This document shows positions 27,873 to 40,491 of a stretch of 64,000 nt of DNA, piece by piece. Each line of letters starts with the position of its first letter. The stretch's first letter is position 1. A program made the translations under genes and the position numbers. The notes beneath the pieces were generated by a model, which worked only from the letters and a program-made list of their open reading frames with translations, made no database searches and had not been told where the DNA came from. The stretch is from the NCBI RefSeq assembly GCF_000344155.1, contig NZ_BAOQ01000021.1, forward strand, positions 46,097-110,096, in the 5' to 3' direction. The stretch is from Gordonia paraffinivorans NBRC 108238 (GTDB lineage Bacteria > Actinomycetota > Actinomycetes > Mycobacteriales > Mycobacteriaceae).

Positions 27873-27897
27873 GGCGACGCGGGTCGCCGGCGGTGCC
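27864..27897 (-). terminator. Terminator of the ABC transporter operon
   Basis: GGCACCGCCGGCGAC (27864-27878) pairs perfectly with 27883-27897 across a 4-nt loop, a very stable 15-bp hairpin located 25 bp after the permease stop on the minus strand. Confidence 0.8.
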
Positions 27898-27921
27898 GTC
27901 GGTGCAGGGAGATGGGTCTGC

Positions 27922-28734
27922 CTACTTGATCTCCGAGCGCATCACCCGCACGACGCCGAGGCCGAGCGGGATCGCGACCCAGACCACCGCCGAGACGAGC
28001 AACCGGGCCCACTCGCCGCCGGACGCCCACTCGTTGGACTGGAAAGGCATCTGGGTGAGCGTGCAATCGACCCATTGGCCGAGGTTCTCCTTGAACCACG
28101 GGACCAGCTCGCTCAGGACCGACAGCGCGGTCGGCAGCGCGAAGTAGGCGACGATGGCGCCGGGGGTGTTCAGGATCAGCGCGGCGAACCCGAATCCGAG
28201 CAGGAGGCCGAATGCCTGGATCACGAACGAATTCACGAACCCCGCGGAACCGAGCTCCCACGCACCTGCCGGATCGTCGTAGGCGACAGCGGCGATGCCG
28301 TTGCCGATCACGCCGAGGATCAGGGCCAGGGCGACCGCGGCCACCGCCGCGATCATCGCCGTCGTGAGCTTCGCCCCGATGATCCGTTCCCGGCGCGGCT
28401 CGATCGTGAACGTGGTCAACGCGGTCCGCTGGCTCCATTCACCGGTCACCAGCAGGATCGCGAGGACGGGCAGGATGATCGCGGTCGGGATGTTCATGAT
28501 CCCGAAGAACTCGCCGAGATCGAGGTTCTCGGGCGTGTTGCGGTTGGCGATGAGCATCGCGACCATGATCGTCGCGGAGATCAGCCCGATCGAGGCGGTG
28601 AGCCAGAAGCTCGCACGGGTGTCGACGAGCTTGCGCAGCTCCACCCGGACCAGGCGGGTGAACGGGATTGCGGGCGAGTCGAGGTCGATCCCGGCGGAGG
28701 GCGGCAGCGGCGCCCGGAAATCGGTGATGGTCAT
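27922..28734 (-). CDS. ABC transporter permease (ABC-2 type)
   Basis: A 270-residue membrane protein with six hydrophobic segments, for example FWLTASIGLISATIMVAMLI near residue 42, TAIILPVLAILLVTG, MIAAVAAVALALILGVIGNG and LLVSAVVWVAIPLGLGVV near the C-terminus. RLVRVELRKLVDTRASFWL before the first segment and EWSQRTALTTFTIEPRRERII are usual in ABC-2 permeases partnered with one ATPase. It overlaps the ATPase gene by four bases. Export of a drug, lipid or peptide is the likely role; the substrate cannot be read from sequence. Confidence 0.82.
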   Translation of the reverse strand: MTITDFRAPLPPSAGIDLDSPAIPFTRLVRVELRKLVDTRASFWLTASIGLISATIMVAMLIANRNTPENLDLGEFFGIMNIPTAIILPVLAILLVTGEWSQRTALTTFTIEPRRERIIGAKLTTAMIAAVAAVALALILGVIGNGIAAVAYDDPAGAWELGSAGFVNSFVIQAFGLLLGFGFAALILNTPGAIVAYFALPTALSVLSELVPWFKENLGQWVDCTLTQMPFQSNEWASGGEWARLLVSAVVWVAIPLGLGVVRVMRSEIK

Positions 28735-29660
28735 CGGGAGGCTCCTTGCAGGACGGGCGCTTCGCGCTGGGTGTCGGCGGTGAGCTGCAGGAACATCTCC
28801 TCCAGCTGGGCGCCGTCGGCCGGACGCAGTTCGGTGAGGACGACGCTGACCGCGGCCGCGGCCCGGCCGACCTCGACGGGGTCCGCCTCGACGTCGAGAC
28901 CGCCGGATGCGTTGGGGCGGGCCACGATCCCCGCTGCGGTCAACGCCCGCAGCAGGGTCTCGTCGTCGAGCGAACGGACCCGGCTCCCCGCGCCGGCCAG
29001 CAGTTCGGCCTTGGTGCCCTGGGCGACGATCCGGCCGCCTCCGATGACGACGATGTCGTCGGCGATGATCTCGATCTCGTGGAGCAGATGCGACGACAAC
29101 AGCACGGTGCCGCCGCGATCGGCGTAGTCCCGCAACAGGGTGCGCATCCAGTGGATGCCCGCCGGGTCGAGGCCGTTGGCCGGCTCGTCGAGGATGAGGA
29201 TCTTCGGGTCGCCCAGCAGCGCGGCCGCGATACCGAGACGCTGCCGCATGCCGAGGGAGTAGTTGCGGACTCGTCGCCCGGCTTCTTCCGGTGTGAGGCT
29301 GACCAGTTCGAGCATCTCGTCGACGCGCTCGGTGCCGATGCCCATGGTCATGGCGGCCAGCCGCAGGATCTCGGCGCCGGTCCGGCCCGCGTGCTGCGCC
29401 GAGGCGTCGAGGAGCACGCCGACCTGGGTCGCCGGGTTGGGGATGGACCGGTAATCGACGCCGTAGAGCTGCGCCGTGCCCGACGTGGCCGGGGTGAGCC
29501 CGGCGATGATCCGCATGGTCGTCGACTTGCCGGCGCCGTTCGGTCCGAGGAAGCCGGTGACCTGACCGGGCCGGCAGGTGAACGACACATCGTCCACCGC
29601 GACGTGGTCGCCGTATCTCTTCGTGAGGTTCTGCACTGTGATCATGGCGTCCATCGTCAT
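28731..29660 (-). CDS. ABC transporter ATP-binding protein
   Basis: A 309-residue ATPase of the CcmA/DrrA exporter type. Walker A GFLGPNGAGKSTTMRIIAGL, signature RNYSLGMRQRLGIAAALLG, Walker B ILILDEPANGLDP and SSHLLHEIEIIADD switch region are all intact. The C-terminal 80 residues form the usual regulatory extension. Several starts are possible (ATG at 29660, 29654 or 29645); the last begins directly at MITVQNLTKRYG. It is cotranscribed with the permease and lies beside a divergent two-component system, which may control it. Confidence 0.9.
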   Translation of the reverse strand: MTMDAMITVQNLTKRYGDHVAVDDVSFTCRPGQVTGFLGPNGAGKSTTMRIIAGLTPATSGTAQLYGVDYRSIPNPATQVGVLLDASAQHAGRTGAEILRLAAMTMGIGTERVDEMLELVSLTPEEAGRRVRNYSLGMRQRLGIAAALLGDPKILILDEPANGLDPAGIHWMRTLLRDYADRGGTVLLSSHLLHEIEIIADDIVVIGGGRIVAQGTKAELLAGAGSRVRSLDDETLLRALTAAGIVARPNASGGLDVEADPVEVGRAAAAVSVVLTELRPADGAQLEEMFLQLTADTQREAPVLQGASR

Positions 29661-29757
29661 CGGACCAGGTGGTCGGGCACATCCGTCGCGGGGCCGAAGG
29701 TTCATCGGCCGAAAGTCGTAGGGGACTCGTGGACAGAGGTCGGAGGTCGACTCAGGG

Positions 29758-30942
29758 GTGCCCGACTACGGTTACGGTGTGCAACCCGAGCAGTACCAAC
29801 CCCGGCTGACGTGGGCCGGTCACGCGTGGCGGCTGGCGGTGATGCTGCTCGTCTCGGCAGCGGCGTTCGGCAGCCGTGCCGAATACCTGTGGAACGAGGT
29901 GCGGTGGTGGTTCTTCCTCGACCTCGCCCTGGGAACCCTCTCGTACACCGTGATCTGGTGGCGCCGCCGCCATCCGGTCGCCGTCACCGCCTTCACCAAC
30001 CTCGTCGGCATGGTGTCGGCGACGTCGTTGGGCCCGGCGGCGCTGTCGCTGGTGTCGGTGTCGACGAGACGTCGCTGGCGCGAGATCATCCCGCTGACGG
30101 TCCTGTGTGTCGCCGCGAGCGTCGTCGCCATCGAGTTCTTCGGGACGCCCGCAGAGGCGGACGACCCCGTCCTGGTGCAGTTCGCGGTGACCGTCGCGGT
30201 GACCGCGGCGATGGTGTCCTGGGGCATGTACATCGGTTCGCGCCGTGAGCTTCTCGCGAGCTGGCGGGCCCGGGCCCTCGCGTCGGAGGCCGAGCAACAG
30301 GCGAAGGTCCAGCAGGCCCGGTCGATGGAGCGGGCCCGCATCGCCCGCGAGATGCACGACATCCTGGCCCACCGGATCTCGGCGATGAGCATGTCTGCCG
30401 GCGCACTGGCCTACCGCACCGACCTCACCGGCGAACAGGTGCGCGAGACCGCGAAGACGATCCAGGAGACCTCGCAGCTGGCGCTGAACGAGTTGCGCGA
30501 GGTGCTCGGCGTGCTCCGGGAAGGGCCGGGGGACGCCGAGCCGGAGGAGCCGCAATCGGGACTACCGGATCTGAACGCACTGGTGACGGAGGCGCGCGCG
30601 CTGGGCATGCGGGTGGACTTCACCTGCGAGATCGACATCGACGCGTTGCCGCCCGCCATCGCCCGCACCCTGTACCGGTGCGTGCAGGAGGCACTCACCA
30701 ACGCGCGCCGGCATGCGCCGCACACCCCGGTCACCGTGCACATCCGCGGCGGGGTCGACCACGGCGTCGATCTCCTCGTGGAGAACCCCCTCCCGGTCTC
30801 CGCACCGGCGACCGCGCCGAACCCGGGGTTCGGTCTCGTCGGCGTGGCTGAGCGGGTTGCGTTGTCCGGCGGACGTCAGTCGGTGACCGTCAGCGAGGAC
30901 AAGCGATTCCTGCTGCACGTCTGGTTACCGTGGCAGTCATGA
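29758..30942 (+). CDS. Sensor histidine kinase (NarL/DesK type)
   Basis: A 394-residue membrane kinase of the HPK7 class. Four to five hydrophobic segments cover residues 24-160, including WFFLDLALGTLSYTVIWW and FAVTVAVTAAMVSWGMYI. The HisKA_3 motif ERARIAREMHDILAHRISAM places the phosphorylated His at 200. The HATPase_c domain shows VQEALTNARRHAP (N box) and the G box GFGLVGVAERV. It starts with GTG and overlaps the response regulator by four bases. The divergent ABC exporter next door is a likely target. Confidence 0.9.
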   Translation: MPDYGYGVQPEQYQPRLTWAGHAWRLAVMLLVSAAAFGSRAEYLWNEVRWWFFLDLALGTLSYTVIWWRRRHPVAVTAFTNLVGMVSATSLGPAALSLVSVSTRRRWREIIPLTVLCVAASVVAIEFFGTPAEADDPVLVQFAVTVAVTAAMVSWGMYIGSRRELLASWRARALASEAEQQAKVQQARSMERARIAREMHDILAHRISAMSMSAGALAYRTDLTGEQVRETAKTIQETSQLALNELREVLGVLREGPGDAEPEEPQSGLPDLNALVTEARALGMRVDFTCEIDIDALPPAIARTLYRCVQEALTNARRHAPHTPVTVHIRGGVDHGVDLLVENPLPVSAPATAPNPGFGLVGVAERVALSGGRQSVTVSEDKRFLLHVWLPWQS

Positions 30943-31589
30943 TCGCGCGCATCATGATCGTCGACGACGACCCGCTGGTCCGTTCCGGCCTGCGGTTGCT
31001 GCTCGGCGGCGACCCCGGACTCGAGATCGTCGCCGACGCCGCCAACGGGCAGGAGGCCCTCGACAACCACGGGCAGGCCCCGGTCGACCTGGTGCTCATG
31101 GACCTGCGGATGCCGGTGCTCGACGGCATCGCGGCCACCGGGCGGTTCAAGTCCCTGGACAACCCTCCCGCGGTGATCGTGCTGACGACCTTCGACGCCG
31201 ACGACTTCGTGGTGCGCGCCCTGGCGATGGGGGCCGACGGCTTCCTCCTCAAGGACACCCCGCCGGACGAGATCGTCGCCGCGATCCACAACGTGCTGGC
31301 CGGCCGGCCCGCGTTGAGTCCCTCGGTGACCGCCGCGTTGATCAAGCAGGTCGTCGACGGCGGCGGCGCCCGATCCGCCACGGCCGCAAGCCGGATCGCG
31401 ACGCTGACCGCACGCGAGAAGGACGTCGCCCTCGAGCTGGCGCGGGGCGCGACCAACGCCGAGATCGCCGAGCGCCTCCACATGAGCCTGGCGACGGTGA
31501 AGGCCCACATCTCCCACATCTTCACCAAGCTCGACGCCTCCAACCGCGTCCAGGTCGCGATCCTCATGCACGACGCCGGGGAGGTCTGA
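30939..31589 (+). CDS. NarL/FixJ-family response regulator
   Basis: A 216-residue regulator. The receiver domain has MIVDDDPLVRSGL (acidic pocket), phospho-acceptor Asp55 in LVLMDLRMPVLDG, Thr in VLTTFDADDF and Lys in FLLKDTPPDE. The LuxR-type HTH follows: LTAREKDVALELARGATNAEIAERLHMSLATVKAHISHI. The ATG at 30939 was chosen because it overlaps the kinase stop (ATGA); GTG 30930 is an alternative. It is the partner of the kinase just upstream. Confidence 0.93.
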   Translation: MIARIMIVDDDPLVRSGLRLLLGGDPGLEIVADAANGQEALDNHGQAPVDLVLMDLRMPVLDGIAATGRFKSLDNPPAVIVLTTFDADDFVVRALAMGADGFLLKDTPPDEIVAAIHNVLAGRPALSPSVTAALIKQVVDGGGARSATAASRIATLTAREKDVALELARGATNAEIAERLHMSLATVKAHISHIFTKLDASNRVQVAILMHDAGEV

Positions 31590-31601
31590 GAGAGTCCGCG
31601 G

Positions 31602-32570
31602 TCAGCGCCGTCGCGCCGCGCGCGTGAACGCCCACACCATCGTCACCATCGCGACCAGCTCGACGAGCGTCTGCGTGATCACCGTCGCCGCGGCGAGTTC
31701 GGCGCCGACCGGTAGCGCGAGGGCCAGGGGCAGGACCACGAGCGAGTTGCGGGTGACGCCGGAGAACACCACGGCGGTGCCCGACTCGGTGGGCAGCCGG
31801 AAACCGCGGGCGACGAGCAGCCCCACGGCGCCCATGACGACGATGAACGCGACGTAGACGCCGATCACCCCGGCGAGGTCGTCGAATCGCGAATCGATCC
31901 GGGGCACCTGCGAACCCACGGCGGTGAACAGCACGGCCATCATCAGCGGCACCATCGTCGTCGACGCCGCGGCACTCGCGTGTCGTCCGGCGGCACTGCG
32001 GGCGGCCCAGAACTGTGTCAGCCACGCGACGGCGAGGGGGACGACGATGAGGACCAGGAACGCCCACAGGAACGGCTCCGGGTCGATCACCTCGCGGCCG
32101 TCACCGAGCAGAACCGTGAGATAAACCGGGACCAGGAGCATCTGTACCAGCAACAGCAGCGGCGTCGCGGCCAGCAGGCGTTGGCCCCCGCCACCCGCCA
32201 GGCCGGTGAAGACGACCACGTAGTCGACGCACGGGCACAGCAGGACGAGCAGGGCGCCGAGGCGGATCGCGTCGTCGGCCGGCAGCAGGGGAGAGAGCGC
32301 GGCGACGACGAGCGGTCCCAGCACGAAGTTCACCAGCAGCACCGCGCCCAGGAAAGCGCGGTCGCGCAGCGCCGCGGCCAGATCCGCGGCGCGGACCTGC
32401 AGGAAGGTCACGTAGAGCAACGCCGCGAGGAACGGGGTGACCGCGACGTCGAGGGACTCCGCGGCCGCCGGCGCCGCGAGACCGAGCACGAGGCCGGAAC
32501 CGATGGCCAGCAGATACAGCGCGACCTGATGCCGTTCGAGTCGGTCGGTGACGGTCGCGGGGCCGGTCAT
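31602..32570 (-). CDS. Bile acid:sodium symporter / arsenic-resistance-type permease
   Basis: A 322-residue polytopic membrane protein with about ten hydrophobic segments, of the BASS/ACR3 superfamily. LGALLVLLCPCVDYVVVFTGLAGGG near residues 108-132 corresponds to the family's conserved cysteine-containing helix, and AVVFSGVTRNSLVVLPLALALP to the second crossing region. ACR3 proteins pump arsenite and their relatives carry organic anions. No arsR, arsC or related gene is adjacent, so an arsenic role is uncertain. It stands alone between the response regulator and upp. Confidence 0.72.
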   Translation of the reverse strand: MTGPATVTDRLERHQVALYLLAIGSGLVLGLAAPAAAESLDVAVTPFLAALLYVTFLQVRAADLAAALRDRAFLGAVLLVNFVLGPLVVAALSPLLPADDAIRLGALLVLLCPCVDYVVVFTGLAGGGGQRLLAATPLLLLVQMLLVPVYLTVLLGDGREVIDPEPFLWAFLVLIVVPLAVAWLTQFWAARSAAGRHASAAASTTMVPLMMAVLFTAVGSQVPRIDSRFDDLAGVIGVYVAFIVVMGAVGLLVARGFRLPTESGTAVVFSGVTRNSLVVLPLALALPVGAELAAATVITQTLVELVAMVTMVWAFTRAARRR

Positions 32571-32637
32571 CGGACCATTGTCACCTCACGCCGGTCCCGT
32601 CGCCGCAGCAGGTTGCCGGGCGAGCGGTCACCCGCCG

Positions 32638-33279
32638 TCACGCCGTCCCGAACACGCGGTCGCCCACGTCCCCGAGGCCGGGCCGGATGAAACCGTTCTC
32701 GTCCAGCTCACGGTCGACGCTCGCGGTGTAGATCGGCACCTCGGGGTGGGCGTCGTGCAGGACCGCGATCCCCTCGGGGCACGCGACCAGGCACACGAAC
32801 TTGATCGACTTGGGGCCGTACTCCTTGACGCGATCGACCGCGGCCACGGCCGAGAACCCCGTTGCGAGGAGTGGATCGACGATCACCACGTCGCGCTCGT
32901 CGAGATCCGACGGCATCTTGAAGTAGTACTCGACGACCACCATCGTCTTCGGGTCGCGGTAGAGCCCGATGTGTCCGACCCGGGCGCCGGGGACGACGTT
33001 GAGCATGCCGTCGGCGATGCCGGCGCCGGCGCGCAACACGGCCGCGAAGACGAGCTTCTTGCCGTCGATCTCGCCGGCGGCGGTGGTCTCCAGCGGGGTC
33101 TCGATGGTGACGTCGTGCATCGGGATGTCCCGCAGCACGTCGTAGGCCATCAGCGTGGAGATCTCGGTCAGCAGGCGGCGGAAGTCGTTGGTGGAGGTGT
33201 CCTTCCGGCGCATCAGGGTCAGCTTGTGCTGAACCAGCGGGTGGTCGATGACGACGACGGTGCTCGTTGCGGCGCTCAT
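32638..33279 (-). CDS. upp: Uracil phosphoribosyltransferase
   Basis: A 213-residue enzyme that converts uracil and PRPP to [23 protein letters not shown] begins the protein, [25 protein letters not shown] is the substrate region and [22 protein letters not shown] is the PRPP-binding loop, with Ser-Ala where many have Gly-Ser. The C-terminus [20 protein letters not shown] is diagnostic of the uracil-binding loop. It is third in a minus-strand operon after URC1 and URC4 homologues, where it probably does the job of yeast Urc6, the entry step of URC uracil catabolism, as well as salvage. Confidence 0.95.
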   Translation of the reverse strand: MSAATSTVVVIDHPLVQHKLTLMRRKDTSTNDFRRLLTEISTLMAYDVLRDIPMHDVTIETPLETTAAGEIDGKKLVFAAVLRAGAGIADGMLNVVPGARVGHIGLYRDPKTMVVVEYYFKMPSDLDERDVVIVDPLLATGFSAVAAVDRVKEYGPKSIKFVCLVACPEGIAVLHDAHPEVPIYTASVDRELDENGFIRPGLGDVGDRVFGTA

Positions 33280-33300
33280 GGCTTCCTCTCTCGCGGCTTC

Positions 33301-33334
33301 TAGAAGACGGTGCCGGTTAGAAGACGGTGCCGGT
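33301..33334. repeat. 17-bp tandem duplication across the URC4 stop codon
   Basis: TAGAAGACGGTGCCGGT occurs twice back to back. On the minus strand the inner copy encodes the last residues TGTVF and the stop codon of URC4; the outer copy lies in the 37-bp space before upp. Confidence 0.9.
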
Positions 33335-34563
33335 GGAACGGATCGTCAACGGCGGCAGACCATGTCGTAGGCGGGTGGCGAGCTTGCGTCCGGCCGCCCA
33401 GGTTCCGCCCTCGAGGACGCAGGCCAGGGGCATCGACCGGGGGTCGGCGTGCAGGCGTGCGCGGACCAGGTCGGCGATCTCGTCGAGCAGCGCGACGGTG
33501 AGCGCCCGCCACTCGACGATCAGCGGATCCCCGACCTCCCACTCGACGTCGGCCCACGCGTCGTCGCGGAGTGTGAGAACCCCGGTGTCGAGGAGCAGCC
33601 CGCCGTTGCGGTACTCGGGCAGGCCGGTCAGGCCGTCGACGTCGGTGATCTGGACCCCGGCCCAGATGAACGGCTCGAGCAGCGAATAGGTGAGCCACTG
33701 CGACAGCTTGTGGAACGGCACCCAGCCCGCCGTGGCGCCGGTACCCGCGACCGCGTCGTGACGCCAGCAGTCGCCGAGGGGTTCGTCGCCGATCCGGTTG
33801 TCCGACGGCCAGATCGGTGCCAGATGGGTGAGGACGGCGGCCAGTATCTCGGGTGCCGCAAGGCTGGTCCGCCCGTCGCCGACGAGCAGGTCGAACAGTC
33901 CGCCGGGACGTCCGACTGGGCCGAAGACATCGGGGGCGTCGGCGAGGGTCTCACCCAACCGCCGAAGGAGTTCGGCCCGTCCCGCCGTCCCGGTCAGCGG
34001 ATTGTCCTCGCCGACCTGGAAAGCCGCTTCCAACGCCTCCGGGGAGATCGACCGCAGCCCGTCGGCATCCACCCGCAGCGGGACCGCGGGGTCGGCGGAG
34101 AACAGACCGGCGCGAAAGGCGTCCCAGCTCGCCACCCCGAGTCCCTCGGACCGCGTCAGCGTGTGGCCGGTAGTGGGTTCGAGGTACCGCCAGTCGGGTC
34201 CGGCCCCGGCGTCGAGCAGGACGCTCACCACGACGACGTCGATCAGTGCCCGGCTGCGCTCGGCGGTGTCGGCGGGAAGCGCGGGAGCCAACGCGTTCAG
34301 ACGGTCGACGCCACCGGCCTCGAAATGTCGCCATCGGCTGTGGAACGGGATGTCCCCGTTCGGGTATCGCTCCCGGGTCGTCTCGATGACCTCCTCGGCC
34401 GCCGACTCGAGCGCATCGTCGTGGATCGCGAACCACGCCGACCTCCCGGCGCGTGCTCGCTCGAGGAGTTGCCGGGATCGCTCGCGGACCGCGGCACCCG
34501 AACGCAGCGCCGCGGCGGCCGCGGCGGCGTCCTCACGGGTCGGGGTGCCGGTCACCATGCTGC

Positions 34564-34567
<4 letters not shown>
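33317..34567 (-). CDS. URC4/Urg3 family protein (DUF1688), uracil catabolism
   Basis: A 416-residue homologue of fungal Urc4/Urg3. Recognisable segments are [17 protein letters not shown] near residue 78, [25 protein letters not shown] near 108-132, [15 protein letters not shown], and in the C-terminal half [41 protein letters not shown]. In Lachancea kluyveri URC4 is needed to grow on uracil as nitrogen source, but the reaction is not settled. The start overlaps the URC1 stop (ATGA), and upp follows, giving the three-gene core of the pathway. Confidence 0.82.
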
Positions 34568-35814
<1,247 letters not shown>

Positions 35815-35939
35815 CGCGCTCTCCTTCCGCCGGGCGGTGACCCGCCCCTCGAGGGAAAGCGCCAGCATAGTCACGATGCGGCGGTTCCGCCGGGCGAAGC
35901 GAGAACTGCCGGACGACCTGCGGCGGCGCGTCCGACGAC

Positions 35940-35980
35940 GCCGTGGCGGCGACGCCCTCGTAGGGTGCCACCGCCACGGC
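35940..35980 (-). terminator. Hairpin downstream of katG
   Basis: GCCGTGGCGG (35940-35949) pairs with 35971-35980, with a further short CCCT/AGGG pairing inside the loop. It lies 62 bp after the katG stop codon. Confidence 0.55.
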
Positions 35981-36042
35981 TGGGCGACCGGGACCGCCGT
36001 CACCGGGGTCCGTCGGCCGGGCGGGGTGTCGATCCGGCGGAC

Positions 36043-38840
<2,798 letters not shown>

Positions 38841-38847
38841 GAGTCCG

Positions 38848-38876
38848 AGTATGCGCCGTTTTCTGGAACTGTTCAA
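38848..38876 (-). promoter_or_regulatory. furA promoter, near-leaderless
   Basis: On the minus strand TTGAAC (38871-38876) and CATACT (38848-38853) are 17 nt apart. Transcription would start at about 38841, next to the furA ATG at 38840. The AT-rich spacer (AGTTCCAGAAAACGGCG) resembles the region FurA binds upstream of its own gene in mycobacteria. Confidence 0.65.
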
Positions 38877-38958
38877 GTTTAGGCGCGGATTGTGCTCCGG
38901 ATCATGGAGCTCCCCGGACGTAGGATCGGTGCATGACCCGATCGCCGCAGGTGCGCTG

Positions 38959-39858
38959 ATGTCGCGACTCGAGGAGATCGCCGACGAGCTCTACGGGCTG
39001 ACCCCCGATCGGTTCGTCGCGCGACGCAGCGAGCTCGCCAAGGAGGCCAGGTCCGAGGGCGATCGGAAACTGGCCAAGGCCGTCTCCGGGTTGCGGCGAC
39101 CGACGCAGTCGGCATGGGCGGTCAACCAATGGGTGCGCGCCGAACCCGACAACTGTGGGCTGATCGCCGAACTCGCCGCGGATCTGACTGCAGCCCAGCG
39201 CCGTTCGGACGTCGGAGCCATTCGCAGCCTGTCCACGCGGCGTAAGGAGGTGGTCGCGGCATCGGCCCGGGGGGTCGTCGACACCGCCGACGGTCTGGGA
39301 GTGACCCTGTCCGAGAACATGATCCGCGAGGTCGTGCAGACGCTCCGGGCGGCGATCGCCGACCGGGACACGTTGGACCTGCTGCGTCGTGGACGCCTGA
39401 CGTCGTCGGTCGAATACAGCGGCTTCGGCCCGGCCGGCGTGTTCGTGGTGCCCGATCCGGCGTCCGACACCGATGACACGGAGGCGACGGATACCGCCCC
39501 GGATGACACCGGACCGGACGACACCCCACCGGACGACGATGCGGAGGCCGACGAGGCCGCTGCGCGGCGTCGTGAACTCGAGGAGAGGCTCGCCCGGGCC
39601 GAGAGTGTCGAGCAGGAGGCCCGCGACGATCTGACCGAGGCGTCGTCAGCGGTCGACGAGGCGTCCTCGGAGGTCGACGAACTCGCCGGGCGAGTGCGGG
39701 AGCTCCGCGAACAGCTGTCCAGGGTCGAGGACGAGTTGCGATTCGCCCGTCAGAGGCTGTCGGCCGCGGAGAAGGGGAGGTCTGAGGCCAAGGCCGCGTT
39801 GCGCGAGGCGATCGCCGAGGCCGGTGAGATCCGCGCCGCACTCGCGGACCTCGACTGA
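38959..39858 (+). CDS. Hypothetical protein with acidic linker and C-terminal coiled coil
   Basis: A 299-residue protein without a family I can name. Residues 1-140 are helical and conserved-looking (SRLEEIADELYGLTPDRFVARR, LRRPTQSAWAVNQWVR). Residues 165-205 are an acidic Asp/Thr/Pro-rich linker, and about 205-299 are a coiled coil with heptads of Glu, Leu, Arg and Ala. No signal peptide or membrane helix. An 8-codon frame (38933-38959, MTRSPQVR) stops on its start codon (TGATG), perhaps a coupled leader. A GTG at 38929 is an alternative start. Confidence 0.7.
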   Translation: MSRLEEIADELYGLTPDRFVARRSELAKEARSEGDRKLAKAVSGLRRPTQSAWAVNQWVRAEPDNCGLIAELAADLTAAQRRSDVGAIRSLSTRRKEVVAASARGVVDTADGLGVTLSENMIREVVQTLRAAIADRDTLDLLRRGRLTSSVEYSGFGPAGVFVVPDPASDTDDTEATDTAPDDTGPDDTPPDDDAEADEAAARRRELEERLARAESVEQEARDDLTEASSAVDEASSEVDELAGRVRELREQLSRVEDELRFARQRLSAAEKGRSEAKAALREAIAEAGEIRAALADLD

Positions 39859-39883
39859 CCGCCCCCGCGCGACGCGAGAAGCC

Positions 39884-40438
39884 CTACAGCACCCGGAGCG
39901 ACTCGTCGCGCTTGAGCGCGAAGAAGTACGGCGCCGGAGATCCCTTGAGGTCCATCGCGCCGATGACCGCGTCGTCGGAGATCCGACGGAACACGTCGTT
40001 GATGGGCAGCTGGTCGTAGATCATCGTCGCGGTGTCGGTTCCGCGGTGCCTGGTGGTACGCAGGCGGGCCCGCGACTTCCGGGTCTGGCTGAGCAGGCGG
40101 GTCGTCGCGATCGGCGTCGCGAACGACATGTTCTTGGTCTGCGGCGCCTTCTCGGCCAGGGAGAGTCCGCCGAAGGCGATCCCGGGGTTCATCGCCCACA
40201 GGGCGCGGCCGTCGCGGGTCGGGAACAGCAGGGGATGGACGTTCTCGGCGTCGATGAACTGCTTGCCCCACCAGCCGCTGGCGGCGAGGAAGCCGTCGAG
40301 GGGGTGTCCGGTCGGGACCTCGGCGCCGCGCCACGTGCCGATCATGAAGTCCGGCTCGACCGCGTCGGACGAGTCGAACAGGTCGAGTGCATCGGCGGTC
40401 GTCGTCGGGACGGCGGGAAGGATCGTGCTCGCGTTCAT
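39884..40438 (-). CDS. GXWXG/DUF4334 domain protein
   Basis: A 184-residue protein. IGTWRGAEVPTGHPLDGFL near residues 33-51 is the GXWXG motif, and the C-terminal part (MIYDQLPINDVFRRI, VIGAMDLKG, YFFALKRDESLRVL) is the DUF4334 domain that accompanies it. These small cytosolic proteins are frequent in actinobacteria and have no established function to my knowledge. It is minus strand, 53 bp downstream of a glutamate synthase-like gene's own stop-proximal end and transcribed away from the coiled-coil gene. Confidence 0.82.
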   Translation of the reverse strand: MNASTILPAVPTTTADALDLFDSSDAVEPDFMIGTWRGAEVPTGHPLDGFLAASGWWGKQFIDAENVHPLLFPTRDGRALWAMNPGIAFGGLSLAEKAPQTKNMSFATPIATTRLLSQTRKSRARLRTTRHRGTDTATMIYDQLPINDVFRRISDDAVIGAMDLKGSPAPYFFALKRDESLRVL

Positions 40439-40491
40439 GCCTCCGATGGTACGGGCAAAGACACAGATCTCGAACTGCGTCCCATTCTGCG

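Noticed and set aside
31602..32570. Arsenic resistance operon
   Set aside because: The permease resembles ACR3/BASS proteins, but no arsR, arsC or arsM gene is next to it.
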